Positions 24,836 to 33,398 of a DNA stretch of 64,000 nucleotides are shown piece after piece. Under the pieces are notes generated by a model that did not search any database, was not told the origin of the DNA, and worked only from the letters and a program-made list of their open reading frames with translations. The DNA comes from an uncultured Neglectibacter sp. Its GTDB lineage: Bacteria > Bacillota > Clostridia > Oscillospirales > Acutalibacteraceae. The position numbers and the translations under genes are program-made. The stretch covers positions 50,817 through 114,816 of the forward strand of contig CAMNSA010000008.1 in NCBI GenBank assembly GCA_946554335.1. Reading direction: 5' to 3'. The stretch's first letter is position 1. Each line of letters opens with the position of its first letter.

Positions 24836-24865
24836 ATTATATCACAGGGCAGCTCCATTCTTCAA
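24836..24865 (-). promoter_or_regulatory. Sigma-A promoter of the phoH-ybeY-dgkA-era-recO run
   Basis: TTGAAG (24860-24865) and TATAAT (24836-24841) with an 18-base spacer in the AT-rich yqfD-phoH gap. This decouples the housekeeping run from yqfC-yqfD. Confidence 0.78.
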
Positions 24866-24911
24866 CAGAAAATCATAGAAGTTTTATACAATTTTTATCA
24901 CATTTTTCATC

Positions 24912-26114
24912 TCATTTCACAACGACGGGCTGTTGGCATCCGATCTCCTCCTCACAGCGGCACTTGGCGGAAAGAATACAGATCCTCTGGGAAAAAGAAT
25001 AGCTAAGCTCTTCCTCCCGGATCCGGCTTCCAGCGGGCAGGACCGCCCTCTGCGCTTCTCTGAGTCTGAGCAGGGCCCGCTCTTTTACCTCCTCCTGGGA
25101 GAGGCTGTGCGTTTCTGTCTCCAAAAACTCATATTCCTCCCGCTCCAAGGCAAGAGGGAGCTCGCGATCAAGAAGGCGCAAAGGGGTTTCCTCCCGGCAA
25201 AGCCGTGTTTTTCCCTGAGGCACAGTGTGAAATCCCAGGGGGATCCTCCACCCGAAGAGCAGCAGCGCCCGATTCACCTGCCGCTTCCCGGTCGGCCGCT
25301 CCTCTGAGACCTCTTGTGATACCTGCACGGCAAACTCCCGATAGGTTTCCGCCGTAACCTTTCCCCGGGCCGCGCCCAGGGTGACCATAGGGGTTTCCGG
25401 CTGGGGGCCGTAGGGGTCCACTTTTTGGGGATAGAGACCGGAAATCAGCAGCTGACCTTCCTCCACCACCTCTCCGGGACTCACCTCCGGTCTGCCGTGG
25501 TGGGCCTCGATCGCGAGGATCTTTCCCGCCCTGGACGCCACGATATTGGAAAGGGCGTGATCGTCCAGGACCTCCGGCTTCTCTTCGTTCTCCTTCACCG
25601 CCACCTCCACAAAGCAGCCGTCTGTATTGACCGAGACCCAGGAAAGCTCCTCTTCCTCCCGCAGGATCTTCAGAGCCGACGCCCTGGGACGGAAGCTGTT
25701 TTTTTTGACGCCCACAAATACTCCGGCGCTTTTCGCGGCCTTTAAAATTTCAGCATCCGTGAGCCTCTCGCTTCCCGTCACGGAAACGCCCCACACGAAC
25801 CCGGAGAGAAAGGAATAGAGTATGACGCCAAAAACCACTCCTGCCGCCATCCCTTTCCGGCGTTTCAGCCTGACCGTCTGAAAGGGCAGTCCCCGCTTTT
25901 TTCCCAGGCGCAGCGTTACGCCGCACCGACGGCGAAGAGGCCTGAGCTTCCGATAGTCCCCCGGCTTTGCCCAGGCGGTGTGAAGCTCCCCCTCCCGGTG
26001 AAATCCCCACAGCTCGATCCCGCCTTTGGCACAGACGGTCAGGAATCTGGCCGCGTCTCCTGTGATCTCCAGCCGGACACAGCCTGTCAGCAGATGAAAT
26101 GCCTTTTCCAGCAT
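24912..26114 (-). CDS. yqfD: Sporulation protein YqfD
   Basis: A 400-residue protein of the YqfD family. The N-terminal soluble part (to about 90) is followed by one membrane segment near 93-112 (AAGVVFGVILYSFLSGFVWG), then a large extracytoplasmic domain with conserved VKKNSFRPR and AKRG-like (ASRAGKI) motifs. In B. subtilis it is sigma-E controlled and needed for efficient sporulation; the biochemical role is unknown. GGAGGG precedes the ATG. It sits 10 bases after yqfC. Confidence 0.92.
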   Translation of the reverse strand: MLEKAFHLLTGCVRLEITGDAARFLTVCAKGGIELWGFHREGELHTAWAKPGDYRKLRPLRRRCGVTLRLGKKRGLPFQTVRLKRRKGMAAGVVFGVILYSFLSGFVWGVSVTGSERLTDAEILKAAKSAGVFVGVKKNSFRPRASALKILREEEELSWVSVNTDGCFVEVAVKENEEKPEVLDDHALSNIVASRAGKILAIEAHHGRPEVSPGEVVEEGQLLISGLYPQKVDPYGPQPETPMVTLGAARGKVTAETYREFAVQVSQEVSEERPTGKRQVNRALLLFGWRIPLGFHTVPQGKTRLCREETPLRLLDRELPLALEREEYEFLETETHSLSQEEVKERALLRLREAQRAVLPAGSRIREEELSYSFSQRICILSAKCRCEEEIGCQQPVVVK

Positions 26115-26124
26115 GACGACCCTC

Positions 26125-26349
26125 CTAATATTCGTACTCTACCCTGTGGATCACGCCCTCGATGACGGCGGAATTCTCCGTCAGCTTTTTCAGCCGCAGA
26201 TCCCGCCCCTCAAAGCGCACGCTCAGTCTTCCGGTGCGCAGAATGATCTTTTCCCCATCGTAATCCACCACGCCGTCGCACCCGTCTATCACCGCGCTGC
26301 GATTCCCCGTGACCGACACCACAGCCGCTCCCGTACCGCGCTGCTCCAT
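26125..26349 (-). CDS. yqfC: YabP/YqfC-family sporulation protein
   Basis: 74 residues of the YabP/YqfC fold: V-x-G-N-R-S-A-V-I-D-G-C near residue 14-25, then LSVRFEGRDLRLKKLTENS and a final IHRVEYEY. The usual partner yqfD follows 10 bases downstream. GGGGGACGGG precedes the ATG. In Bacillus it belongs to the sigma-E regulon; no convincing sigma-E promoter could be fixed here. It is divergent from ylbJ, another mother-cell gene. Confidence 0.88.
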   Translation of the reverse strand: MEQRGTGAAVVSVTGNRSAVIDGCDGVVDYDGEKIILRTGRLSVRFEGRDLRLKKLTENSAVIEGVIHRVEYEY

Positions 26350-26467
26350 ATCCCGTCCCCCTTTACTTTTGGAAAATATTATGAGTTTCCCAGCGAATTA
26401 ATAACATTCCTTTCTCATAGGGATAGCATAGCGGTATTCTGTCCGCGTTCTTTTCAGAAAGGAACTT

Positions 26468-27613
26468 ATGAAAATGAAACAGCGCTTTTTCTCCTTACGC
26501 GGCTTCACGGCAAAGCTTTCCTGTATTGCCTTTCTCGCCTTTTTCTGCGCCCTTATTTTCTCCGCCGAAGAGGTCAAGGAAGCGGTGCTTGACAGCATTC
26601 TCACCTGTTTAACAGTGCTCGCTCCCTCCCTTTTCCCCTTTCTGGCGCTCACCTCCTTTGCGGTGAATTCCGGAGCAAGTGAAGCTTTAGGGCGCCTGAT
26701 GGGCGGAGTACCACGGTATCTGTTTCGGCTGCCCCGGGTGTGCACAGCCGCTTTACTCCTCGGTTTTTTAGGAGGCTACCCGGCCGGGGCCAAGGGGGTA
26801 TCCCTGCTGTTGAAAAGCGGAAAGATTACCCCGGATCAGGCCGGGCGCATGATGCTTTTCTGCGTCAATCCGGGCATCGCCTTTGTGGTGACCTTTCTGG
26901 GCGGTTCCCTTCTCAAAAGCTTTTCTTTGGGTTGGCTCCTGTTTTTCAGCGTGACTTTAAGCGGGATTTTGCTGGGGTTTCTCTTCTCCCTGTTTGAAAA
27001 GCTTCCGAAGGAGGAAAGCTGCAGCCCTGTCCGGCCGGAACGCAATGCTCTGATCCGCTGTGCCCAGGACGCCAGCGCCTCCCTTTTACGGCTTTGCTCC
27101 TGCGTAATCCTGTTCTCCGGAGTGATCGCTCTGCTTCACGGGACCGGCGCGTTTCAGGCTCTGGTACGGCTAATTTCAGAGCTTCCCTTTCTCTCGAAAC
27201 CTGCCGCGGCCGCGCTGCTCGCCTTTTCTCTGGAGGTAACCAAGGGCAGCTTTGACGCCGCCTCTCTCGGAGCCTCCCTCCCCATCTTTGCCTTCGGGCT
27301 GGCCTTCGGCGGGTTTTGCGTGCATCTTCAGGTGTTTTCCTGTTTTGAAGAGTTTCCCATAAGCAAGCGGAAATTCTTCCTCTCCCGTTTTCTCCACGGT
27401 CTTCTCTCTGTGGCTGTCTGCCTTTTGCTCAGACGGTTTTCCCCCTCCTTCCAGGAGGCTTCTTTCCTGCTTTCTTCCCCCGCTCCCGTCTTTTCCGGAG
27501 GCTTTCGCGCCTCCGCGGCGGGAGGCGCCTCCCTTCTTCTGATGTGCTGCGCCTTTCTTCTTTTTCTCAGCAGACAGAGTGATTGCAACATGGAAGAAAA
27601 TCTGTTAAAATAG
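26468..27613 (+). CDS. ylbJ: Sporulation integral membrane protein YlbJ
   Basis: 381 residues with about ten hydrophobic segments. The family marker LGFLGGYPAGAKG (about residues 98-110) and FCVNPGIAFVV are clear. YlbJ is a sigma-E-dependent membrane protein required for spore cortex formation. AAAGGA precedes the ATG. The head-to-head position with yqfC would allow joint mother-cell expression. Confidence 0.9.
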   Translation: MKMKQRFFSLRGFTAKLSCIAFLAFFCALIFSAEEVKEAVLDSILTCLTVLAPSLFPFLALTSFAVNSGASEALGRLMGGVPRYLFRLPRVCTAALLLGFLGGYPAGAKGVSLLLKSGKITPDQAGRMMLFCVNPGIAFVVTFLGGSLLKSFSLGWLLFFSVTLSGILLGFLFSLFEKLPKEESCSPVRPERNALIRCAQDASASLLRLCSCVILFSGVIALLHGTGAFQALVRLISELPFLSKPAAAALLAFSLEVTKGSFDAASLGASLPIFAFGLAFGGFCVHLQVFSCFEEFPISKRKFFLSRFLHGLLSVAVCLLLRRFSPSFQEASFLLSSPAPVFSGGFRASAAGGASLLLMCCAFLLFLSRQSDCNMEENLLK

Positions 27614-27660
27614 CAGTACGATCACTGCCGCGGGAAAATAAGCCCTAAGGAGGAGCAACT

Positions 27661-27885
27661 GTGTTTGGAAAAAACAAAAAACTGCCCTTTGGAAAAAACA
27701 TCCGCCCGAGCTGCGCTTACTGTAAATACGGCGTGGATCAGGGAGAGAAAAGGCTCTGCTCCCTCCACAAAGAAATGAAAAACGGGAACTGCAAGAAATT
27801 CTCCTACGACCCTCTTTTGCGGGAGCCTCACACGGCCCCCACCCTTTCCACAGACGGATTTACCTCGGAGGATTTCAAGCTGTGA
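27661..27885 (+). CDS. Small four-cysteine protein, unknown
   Basis: 74 residues starting at GTG, with a very strong ribosome site (AAGGAGG) and a dedicated terminator, so it is almost certainly real. Four cysteines, CAYCKYG, RLCSLH and GNCKKF, are spaced as in small zinc or iron-sulfur knuckles. The N-terminus is basic. It lies 47 bases after ylbJ and may be read from the same transcript. I do not recognise a named family. Confidence 0.75.
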   Translation: MFGKNKKLPFGKNIRPSCAYCKYGVDQGEKRLCSLHKEMKNGNCKKFSYDPLLREPHTAPTLSTDGFTSEDFKL

Positions 27886-27891
27886 CCCACA

Positions 27892-27945
27892 GCAGGAACG
27901 GGGCAGCCGCAAAACAATTTTGCGGCTGCCCCGTTCCTGTTTTTT
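27892..27945. terminator. Bidirectional terminator between the Cys protein and trmB
   Basis: GGAACGGGGCAGCCGCA and its exact complement form a 17-bp stem, followed by TGTTTTTT on the plus strand. Confidence 0.93.
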
Positions 27946-28603
27946 ATGGAAGTTCTCTCTTGACCGCGCGCAGAGCCTTGATCTTTATCCCCTGCGCTGC
28001 AAACATCAGTTCATGCTCTGTGGTCACATGTTCCGGATCCTTTTCCGCCAGCAAATCTTTGGTGTCAAAGAAGATCTCAAATCCCGCCTCGGAAAAATAC
28101 CGTTTTGTAGCGAGATACAGATCGTCGCTGTCTGTTTTAAACCAGATCTCCCCTTTTTCCGCCAATAGGGGCCGGTAAGAGAGAAGCTGTCTCGTATGGG
28201 TGAGTCTTCTCTTATGGTGCCTGGCGGCAGGCCAGGGGTTGCAGAAATTGATATAGAGGCGCTCTATCCCCTCCCCCTCCTGAAAGAGCTGGGGGAGCTT
28301 TTCGATATTGTAATAGCACAACAGTACATTGTCAGGCTGCTCTTCCTCAAAGGCAGACTGAATATTCCGGCGGCCCACGCCCAGAATATCGAAGCTCAAG
28401 TCGATCCCCACGAAATTTACATTCCGCTGCTTATGGGCGATATCCGCCAAAAACACGCATTTCCCGCAGCCCAGATCCAGATGGATGGGCCGCTTCTCAC
28501 CGAACCGCTCCATCCAATGCCCCTTTAGCTTTTCCGGCTCGGGGATAAAGTAGGGGCAGGCGGCAAGCTCCGGCCTGGCCCATTCCTTTTTTCGTATTCT
28601 CAT
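27944..28603 (-). CDS. trmB: tRNA (guanine-N7-)-methyltransferase
   Basis: A 219-residue enzyme that makes m7G46 in tRNA. The SAM site LDLGCGKCVFL follows MERFGEKRPIHL. FVGIDLS and the substrate motif INFCNPWPAARHHKRRLTH are typical of TrmB. I use ATG 28603 (MRIRKKEW); the upstream TTG frame is lysine-rich leader without homology. GGAGAG precedes it. The gene diverges from the patatin gene. Confidence 0.95.
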   Translation of the reverse strand: MRIRKKEWARPELAACPYFIPEPEKLKGHWMERFGEKRPIHLDLGCGKCVFLADIAHKQRNVNFVGIDLSFDILGVGRRNIQSAFEEEQPDNVLLCYYNIEKLPQLFQEGEGIERLYINFCNPWPAARHHKRRLTHTRQLLSYRPLLAEKGEIWFKTDSDDLYLATKRYFSEAGFEIFFDTKDLLAEKDPEHVTTEHELMFAAQGIKIKALRAVKRELP

Positions 28604-28644
28604 AAAGGACACTCTCCTTTTTCTTTTTCTTTCCAAGAGAAAAG

Positions 28645-28660
28645 AGCGCTTGCAAGCGCT
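28645..28660. promoter_or_regulatory. Perfect palindrome over the -35 of the patatin promoter
   Basis: AGCGCTTGCAAGCGCT is an exact 16-base palindrome that includes the TTGCAA -35 hexamer. It lies between two divergent genes. A dimeric regulator could bind here; chance is not excluded. Confidence 0.45.
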
Positions 28661-28678
28661 GTCAAACCGGTGTAAAAT
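28650..28678 (+). promoter_or_regulatory. Sigma-A promoter of the patatin gene
   Basis: TTGCAA (28650-28655) and TAAAAT (28673-28678) with a 17-base spacer, 45 bases upstream of the start. Confidence 0.7.
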
Positions 28679-28723
28679 AAGGGAATCCTACAGAATCCTA
28701 CGATAGAAAGGACGGCATGTCAA

Positions 28724-29578
28724 ATGAACCGAAAGGCGATCGTTCTGGAAGGCGGTTCACTGCGCTGTATGTTTTCCGCGGGCGCGGTGGATGTCATGAT
28801 GGAACGAAAGATTAAATATGACGGACTTTTCGGCGTTTCCGCCGGAGCGCTCACCGGGGTAAACTATGTTTCTGAACAGATCGGCAGAACGGCCGGAGTG
28901 AACCTTGGATTTGTGAACGACAAGCGGTATCTGGGTATCCGGAACCTCATTCTCCACAAGAGTATTTTTAACTTTGATTTCCTGTTCGGAGAGATCTCCG
29001 ACACCCTGCTCCCCTTAGACCGGGAAACCTTTCTCTCCTCCCGCTGCCAATATACGGCGGTGGCCACCAACTGCCTGACCGGAAAGGCCGAGTATTTTGA
29101 AAAGGGCAGCTGCTCTGATATTTACGCTGCCATCCGTGCCAGCGCCAGTATGCCTTTGCTGGCCCCCATGGTGCCCATAGACGGCAAGCCCTATCTGGAC
29201 GGCGGCGTTTCCGTCTCCGTCCCATACCGGAAAGCGTTGGAGGATGGCTACGACAAGATCGTTGTGATCACCACCCGGGAGCACGGCTATCAAAAGCCTC
29301 AAATTCCCCGGTCCCTCGCCCGGCTCTACGCCAAGAGTTACCGGGATTATCCAAACCTGATCCACTCCCTGCTCTCTACGCCCCGCCGGTATTCCCGGGA
29401 GCTTTCAGAGCTGGAAGGTCTGGAAGCTCAGGGCCGTGTTTTCGTACTGCGCCCTCCGACACCTGTCACGGTGTCCCGCACGGAAAAAGACTTAGGAAAA
29501 TTGCAGGCTCTCTACGACCAGGGGAAAGCCACCTGTGAAAAGCATTGGGAGGCCCTGACCCGCTATCTGGAAAGCTGA
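28724..29578 (+). CDS. Patatin-like phospholipase
   Basis: A 284-residue cytoplasmic serine lipase. The oxyanion motif GGSLRCMFSAG is at residues 10-20, the nucleophile GVSAGA (Ser at about 40) comes next, and the dyad Asp is in LDGGVSVSVP. Length and C-terminal helices resemble the YchK/YjjU-type bacterial patatins. There is no signal peptide. AAAGGACGG precedes the ATG. It is monocistronic, between its own promoter and a terminator. Confidence 0.92.
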   Translation: MNRKAIVLEGGSLRCMFSAGAVDVMMERKIKYDGLFGVSAGALTGVNYVSEQIGRTAGVNLGFVNDKRYLGIRNLILHKSIFNFDFLFGEISDTLLPLDRETFLSSRCQYTAVATNCLTGKAEYFEKGSCSDIYAAIRASASMPLLAPMVPIDGKPYLDGGVSVSVPYRKALEDGYDKIVVITTREHGYQKPQIPRSLARLYAKSYRDYPNLIHSLLSTPRRYSRELSELEGLEAQGRVFVLRPPTPVTVSRTEKDLGKLQALYDQGKATCEKHWEALTRYLES

Positions 29579-29596
29579 CGATCACAGTCCTGTAAG

Positions 29597-29655
29597 GGGC
29601 CACCCTTTGAGGCGCTCTTCCTTATGAAGAGTGCCTCAAAGGGTGGCTTTTTTTC
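29597..29655. terminator. Bidirectional terminator between the patatin and CDF genes
   Basis: GCCACCCTTTGAGGC pairs with GCCTCAAAGGGTGGC around a GAAGAG-type inner stem, followed by TTTTTTT. Confidence 0.92.
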
Positions 29656-30844
29656 AGCTTTCCAGCGAGTTGACCACGCCCTCCCGGTCCACGGTGATCA
29701 CCGTGCGGTAGCTTTTATCCAAGCAGGAGATTTCCTGAGAGATCCGGTCCTTAATCTGCTGCTCACTGTCCGCAAGGGAAAAGGGAGCCGCCACGTCGAA
29801 CACGATATTGGAGTGAGTCACGCCCCACACCACCCGGAAATCGTGGATGGAGGTTTCCGGATAGATCTTCCGAACGCACTCCTTCACCTGTTCCTTCAAG
29901 AGGTTGGTGCGCTCGTCCCCGGTGACGATGGGATCCAGGTGGATCACCAGGTGGATCCCTTTATTTTCCTCAAAATCCCGTTCGATATTGTCGATGATGT
30001 CATGGCTTTTCAAGATATCCTCCTCCGCGGGCACCTCGCAGTGCACCGAGGCAAAGCATCTGCCCACCCCATAGCTGTGCACGGCCAGATCGTGGATCCC
30101 GATGACCCCCTCATAAGACAGGATGGTCTCGTAGATATCCTCCACCAGCTCCTTTTCAGGCGCTACCCCCAGCAGCGGGTTTCCGGTCTCCATAATGAGC
30201 TTCACGCCGGAAACCAGAATAAAGGCGGCCACGGCAAGGCCCAGAACGCCGTCCAGATTCCAGCCCCAGACCCTTGTGATCAGCGCGCCCAGCAGCACTA
30301 CCGCCGTGGTGACAGCGTCGTTGCGGCTATCGCCGGAGGTGGCGATCAGGGCTTCCGAATGGATCTTCTTTCCGGCCTTACGGTAAAAGAGGCACTGCCA
30401 AAGCTTCAGGCCGATGGACACAATCAGAATGAGGATGGTCCAAAGTCCATAGCTGGTCTCTTCCGGCGTGATGATCTTCTCCACAGAGGACCTGCCCAGC
30501 TGTATCCCTAAAAACAGCACGATAAAGGAGACGATCACGCCTGAGAGATATTCCATGCGGGCGTGGCCGAAAGGATGTTTTTCATCCGCGGGCTTTCCCG
30601 CCAGCTTAAAGCCTACCAGCATGATGACGGAGGAGCCGGAATCCGTCAGGTTATTCACTGCGTCCGCCATAATGGCCAGGGAATGAGAAAAAACACCGGC
30701 GAGAAATTTGATCAAAAACAGCAGCAGATTGGTGGTGATCCCTACCAGTCCCGCCACCTTTCCCACCTTTTCCCGCACCGCAGGGGATTCTGTTTTTCCG
30801 TAATCCTTCACAAAGAGTTTGATGATAAAATCCAACAATGACAC
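29654..30844 (-). CDS. Cation diffusion facilitator (CDF) transporter
   Basis: 396 residues with six membrane segments and the CDF metal sites: ADAVNNLTDS in helix 2 and HPFGHARMEY after helix 3, then a second Asp pair in GDSRNDAVTT. A cytoplasmic ferredoxin-like domain follows, with an extra C-terminal extension (about 310-396). It exports divalent metals such as Zn, Fe, Co or Mn using the proton gradient; the ion cannot be fixed by sequence. The first codon is GTG 30844; TTG 30838 fits the AGAAGAGG site better, so the start is uncertain by two codons. Confidence 0.92.
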   Translation of the reverse strand: MSLLDFIIKLFVKDYGKTESPAVREKVGKVAGLVGITTNLLLFLIKFLAGVFSHSLAIMADAVNNLTDSGSSVIMLVGFKLAGKPADEKHPFGHARMEYLSGVIVSFIVLFLGIQLGRSSVEKIITPEETSYGLWTILILIVSIGLKLWQCLFYRKAGKKIHSEALIATSGDSRNDAVTTAVVLLGALITRVWGWNLDGVLGLAVAAFILVSGVKLIMETGNPLLGVAPEKELVEDIYETILSYEGVIGIHDLAVHSYGVGRCFASVHCEVPAEEDILKSHDIIDNIERDFEENKGIHLVIHLDPIVTGDERTNLLKEQVKECVRKIYPETSIHDFRVVWGVTHSNIVFDVAAPFSLADSEQQIKDRISQEISCLDKSYRTVITVDREGVVNSLES

Positions 30845-30978
30845 CTCTTCTGGGAAAAAGAAGGCCCCGCAAAACCTTGCGCAGCCCTCTCATCGTGATT
30901 TGATGGCAAACATTTTTACATGCGAAGCCACAGCTTCTCCTTTCCCAAAAACCCGAAAAGGCAAAACGAGGCTTTTCT

Positions 30979-31509
30979 TTATTTCAGCGCACTTTCACCC
31001 GAGCTATCGATCCCCACGATCAGGGGAAAGTCCTTCAGCACCAGGCGTTTTACCGATTCGCAGCCCAAGTCCTCAAAGGCGATGACCTCCATCTGCTCAA
31101 TGCATTGGGCGGCCAAGGCCCCCGCGCCGCCGATGGCGCACAGATACACCGCGCCGTTTCGCTTCATGGCCTCTACCACTCCCGGCGCGCGCTTTCCTTT
31201 TCCGATCATACATTTCAGCCCCAGATCCAGAAGCCGGGGCGTGTAGGGGTCCATCCTGCCGCTGGTGGTGGGCCCGCAGGAACCGATGGGCAGTCCTTCC
31301 GGCGCCGGGGTGGGCCCGGCGTAATAAACGGCCGCACCCTTTAGGGGATAAGGGGGCTGCTCTCCCCGGTCCAACAGCTCAAAAATGCGCTTGTGAGCCG
31401 CGTCCCGGGAGGTGTAGCACACGCCGGAAAGCAGCACGCGGTCTCCCGCCTTCAGTTCCCGCGCCCGCGTCTCCAGCTCTGCTGTATCAAGGCGTATTTC
31501 CCGGGTCAT
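30979..31509 (-). CDS. Fe-S hydro-lyase (fumarase/tartrate dehydratase) beta subunit
   Basis: 176 residues matching the C-terminal (beta) part of class I fumarases: GDRVLLSGVCYTSRDAAHKR, AVYYAGPTPAPEG, GSCGPTTSGRMDPYTP and IGKGKR. In two-subunit enzymes this domain helps bind substrate, while the alpha subunit carries the 4Fe-4S cluster. No alpha gene lies in the window, which is unusual since the pair is normally adjacent. ATG 31509 overlaps the VOC stop as ATGA, so the two are translationally coupled. Confidence 0.88.
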   Translation of the reverse strand: MTREIRLDTAELETRARELKAGDRVLLSGVCYTSRDAAHKRIFELLDRGEQPPYPLKGAAVYYAGPTPAPEGLPIGSCGPTTSGRMDPYTPRLLDLGLKCMIGKGKRAPGVVEAMKRNGAVYLCAIGGAGALAAQCIEQMEVIAFEDLGCESVKRLVLKDFPLIVGIDSSGESALK

Positions 31510-31898
31510 TGCTTTTCCCAAAACACTTCGATGATCTCTCCGGTGGGGCCGCGGAAAAAGGCGATCCGCGCGGGAAGATCTCCCAAAACCACATCCTTGG
31601 GCTCAATGGTCACTTCATAGCCCGCCTTTCTCACCTTCTCCACCACCTCGTCCACCTGCCGGGTGGCAAAGGCGATATGGGCAAGAGGACCCTCAATCAG
31701 AACCTCTTCCTTGCCGCTTAAGATCTCCATGCAGCTGTTGTCTCCACAGGACACCATCAGGCAGGGCATCTTGGGATCTCCCCAGCTTCTCACCACTTCC
31801 AGCCCCAGAAGCTTCGTGTAAAAATCTACCGTTTTCTCATACTTCTCCGCAGTAGGCTTGATGGCTACATGATGGATCCCCTCAATTAATTTTCCCAT
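31506..31898 (-). CDS. VOC-superfamily (glyoxalase/epimerase-like) protein
   Basis: A 130-residue two-module VOC protein. Likely metal ligands are His in GIHHVAI, Glu in CMEIL, His in AHIAFA and Glu near the end in GEIIEVFWE. That is the His-Glu-His-Glu set of glyoxalase I and methylmalonyl-CoA epimerase. AAGGAAG precedes the ATG. Coupling to the fumarase-type beta subunit hints at a shared carbon substrate, but none can be named. Confidence 0.87.
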   Translation of the reverse strand: MGKLIEGIHHVAIKPTAEKYEKTVDFYTKLLGLEVVRSWGDPKMPCLMVSCGDNSCMEILSGKEEVLIEGPLAHIAFATRQVDEVVEKVRKAGYEVTIEPKDVVLGDLPARIAFFRGPTGEIIEVFWEKQ

Positions 31899-31965
31899 TT
31901 TACAGCTTCCTTTCTCCTCATGATAGGTATTCGTCTTTGGAAAAAATATTCCCGTTTCAGAAACT

Positions 31966-32003
31966 AAAAAGGGATGCCGTGCCAGACGGCATCCCTTTTA
32001 TTT
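31966..32003. terminator. Terminator of ftsZ (bidirectional)
   Basis: AAAAGGGATGCCGT and ACGGCATCCCTTTT form a 14-bp stem with flanking A- and T-runs, 14 bases after the ftsZ stop. Confidence 0.92.
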
Positions 32004-32016
32004 CTTCAGAAAAGCC

Positions 32017-33150
32017 TTACTTCCGGTTAAAGATGGACATGATATCCGTGAAGGTGTCGTCGTCATCGATCACGGCAGGATCCACCTTGGGCTCAGCGTC
32101 TCTGGGAGCCGTGCTGGAAGAGGAGAGGAAATCCTCCTCATCGTCAGCCAGGTCCATCAGCGGGGACGCCTTCGTGCTCTTATCCCCATTCATCCCGTCA
32201 AAACCGGTGGCGATCACCGTGACGGTCATCTCGTCCTCCATGGACTCGTCAAAGGTAGCGCCCCAAATGATATTGGCCTCTTCATGGGCCCGCTCAGCAA
32301 TGATCTGAGAGGCAGTCTCGATCTCGTCCAAGGCGATGTCGGGAGAAGAGGTGATATTGATGATCACACCCTTGGCTCCGGCGATCTTGGTTTCCAGCAG
32401 GGGACTGGAAATAGCGGACATGGCGGCCTGCTCGGCCTTATCTTTTCCGCTGGCATGTCCCACACCCATATGGGCGTAGCCCGCGTTCTGCATGACAGAC
32501 TTTACATCCTCAAAGTCCAGGTTAACCACACCGGGCAACTGGATCAGGTCGGAAATGCTCTGCACGCCCTGACGCAGAACATCGTCCGCCACCACAAAGG
32601 CATTTGCCAAAGTGATACGCTCTTCGCTTACCAGCTTCAGCCGCTCGTTGGGGATGACGACCAGAGAATCCACATGCTCTCTCAAAGCCTCAATGCCCTT
32701 CTCGGCCTGCTCCATGCGGTGCTTTCCCTCAAAGGCAAAGGGCTTGGTGACGATCCCCACGGTCAGCGCACCCTGCTCCTTGGCAATCTGCGCGATGCGA
32801 GGGGCAGCGCCGGTGCCGGTGCCGCCTCCCATGCCGGCCGTAACGAACACCATATCGGCGTCCTTCAACACGGCGGCGATCTGCTCTCTGCTTTCGTCCG
32901 CTGCCTTCTCGCCTACCTCGGGCTTGGAACCGGCGCCCCGGCCCTGAGTGCTCTTCTCTCCCAGCTGGACCTTTACGGAGGCCTGAGAGCGGCCCAGCGC
33001 CTGCTTGTCCGTATTCATGCAAACCAGCTCCACGCTGCGCACCCCGGCGCTGGCGATCCGATTGACAGCGTTCCCGCCGCCGCCGCCTACGCCCACCACC
33101 TTTATGGTCTGGGGAGTTTCATCCAAGAGATTATCTACTTCGAAAGGCAT
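32017..33150 (-). CDS. ftsZ: Cell division protein FtsZ
   Basis: A 377-residue tubulin homologue that forms the Z-ring. It has the GTP-binding loop [13 protein letters not shown] near the N-terminus and the tubulin signature [10 protein letters not shown] at about 107-116. T7-loop residues lie near NLDFEDV. After about 320 comes an acidic linker, and the end IMSIFNRK is the partner-binding tail. AAGGAGGAAATA precedes the ATG. It is at the end of the division cluster but has its own promoter after a terminator. Confidence 0.98.
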   Translation of the reverse strand: MPFEVDNLLDETPQTIKVVGVGGGGGNAVNRIASAGVRSVELVCMNTDKQALGRSQASVKVQLGEKSTQGRGAGSKPEVGEKAADESREQIAAVLKDADMVFVTAGMGGGTGTGAAPRIAQIAKEQGALTVGIVTKPFAFEGKHRMEQAEKGIEALREHVDSLVVIPNERLKLVSEERITLANAFVVADDVLRQGVQSISDLIQLPGVVNLDFEDVKSVMQNAGYAHMGVGHASGKDKAEQAAMSAISSPLLETKIAGAKGVIINITSSPDIALDEIETASQIIAERAHEEANIIWGATFDESMEDEMTVTVIATGFDGMNGDKSTKASPLMDLADDEEDFLSSSSTAPRDAEPKVDPAVIDDDDTFTDIMSIFNRK

Positions 33151-33360
33151 ATTATTTCCTCCTTGGCTTTCTGAGTTTTATGCACAGCCCGCACAGCGCA
33201 AAAGCCCCGCGCTATGCAGAGCGATCAACATTCTTTCCCACACAAGCGCACCGCGCCGCAGGCAAAAAAGCACATTTGTGCCGTCAATGGGTCTCCCTTG
33301 CCGGGAAGTCTGCCTGCTGGGCTCCGGTCTGCAGCATAATACCACTTTACTATATAGCAT

Positions 33361-33389
33361 AATTTATCACTTTTATCAGGAAATTTCAA
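33361..33389 (-). promoter_or_regulatory. Candidate promoter of ftsZ
   Basis: TTGAAA (33384-33389) and TAAATT (33361-33366) with a 17-base spacer on the minus strand. A TATATAG further down is another possible -10. The transcript would have a leader of about 200 bases (33151-33355), in which I see nothing else definite. Confidence 0.6.
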
Positions 33390-33398
33390 GGATTTCTT

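Noticed and set aside
26350..26467. Sigma-E promoters between yqfC and ylbJ
   Set aside because: CATAATAT resembles a -10, but no -35 at the right spacing matched well enough to report.
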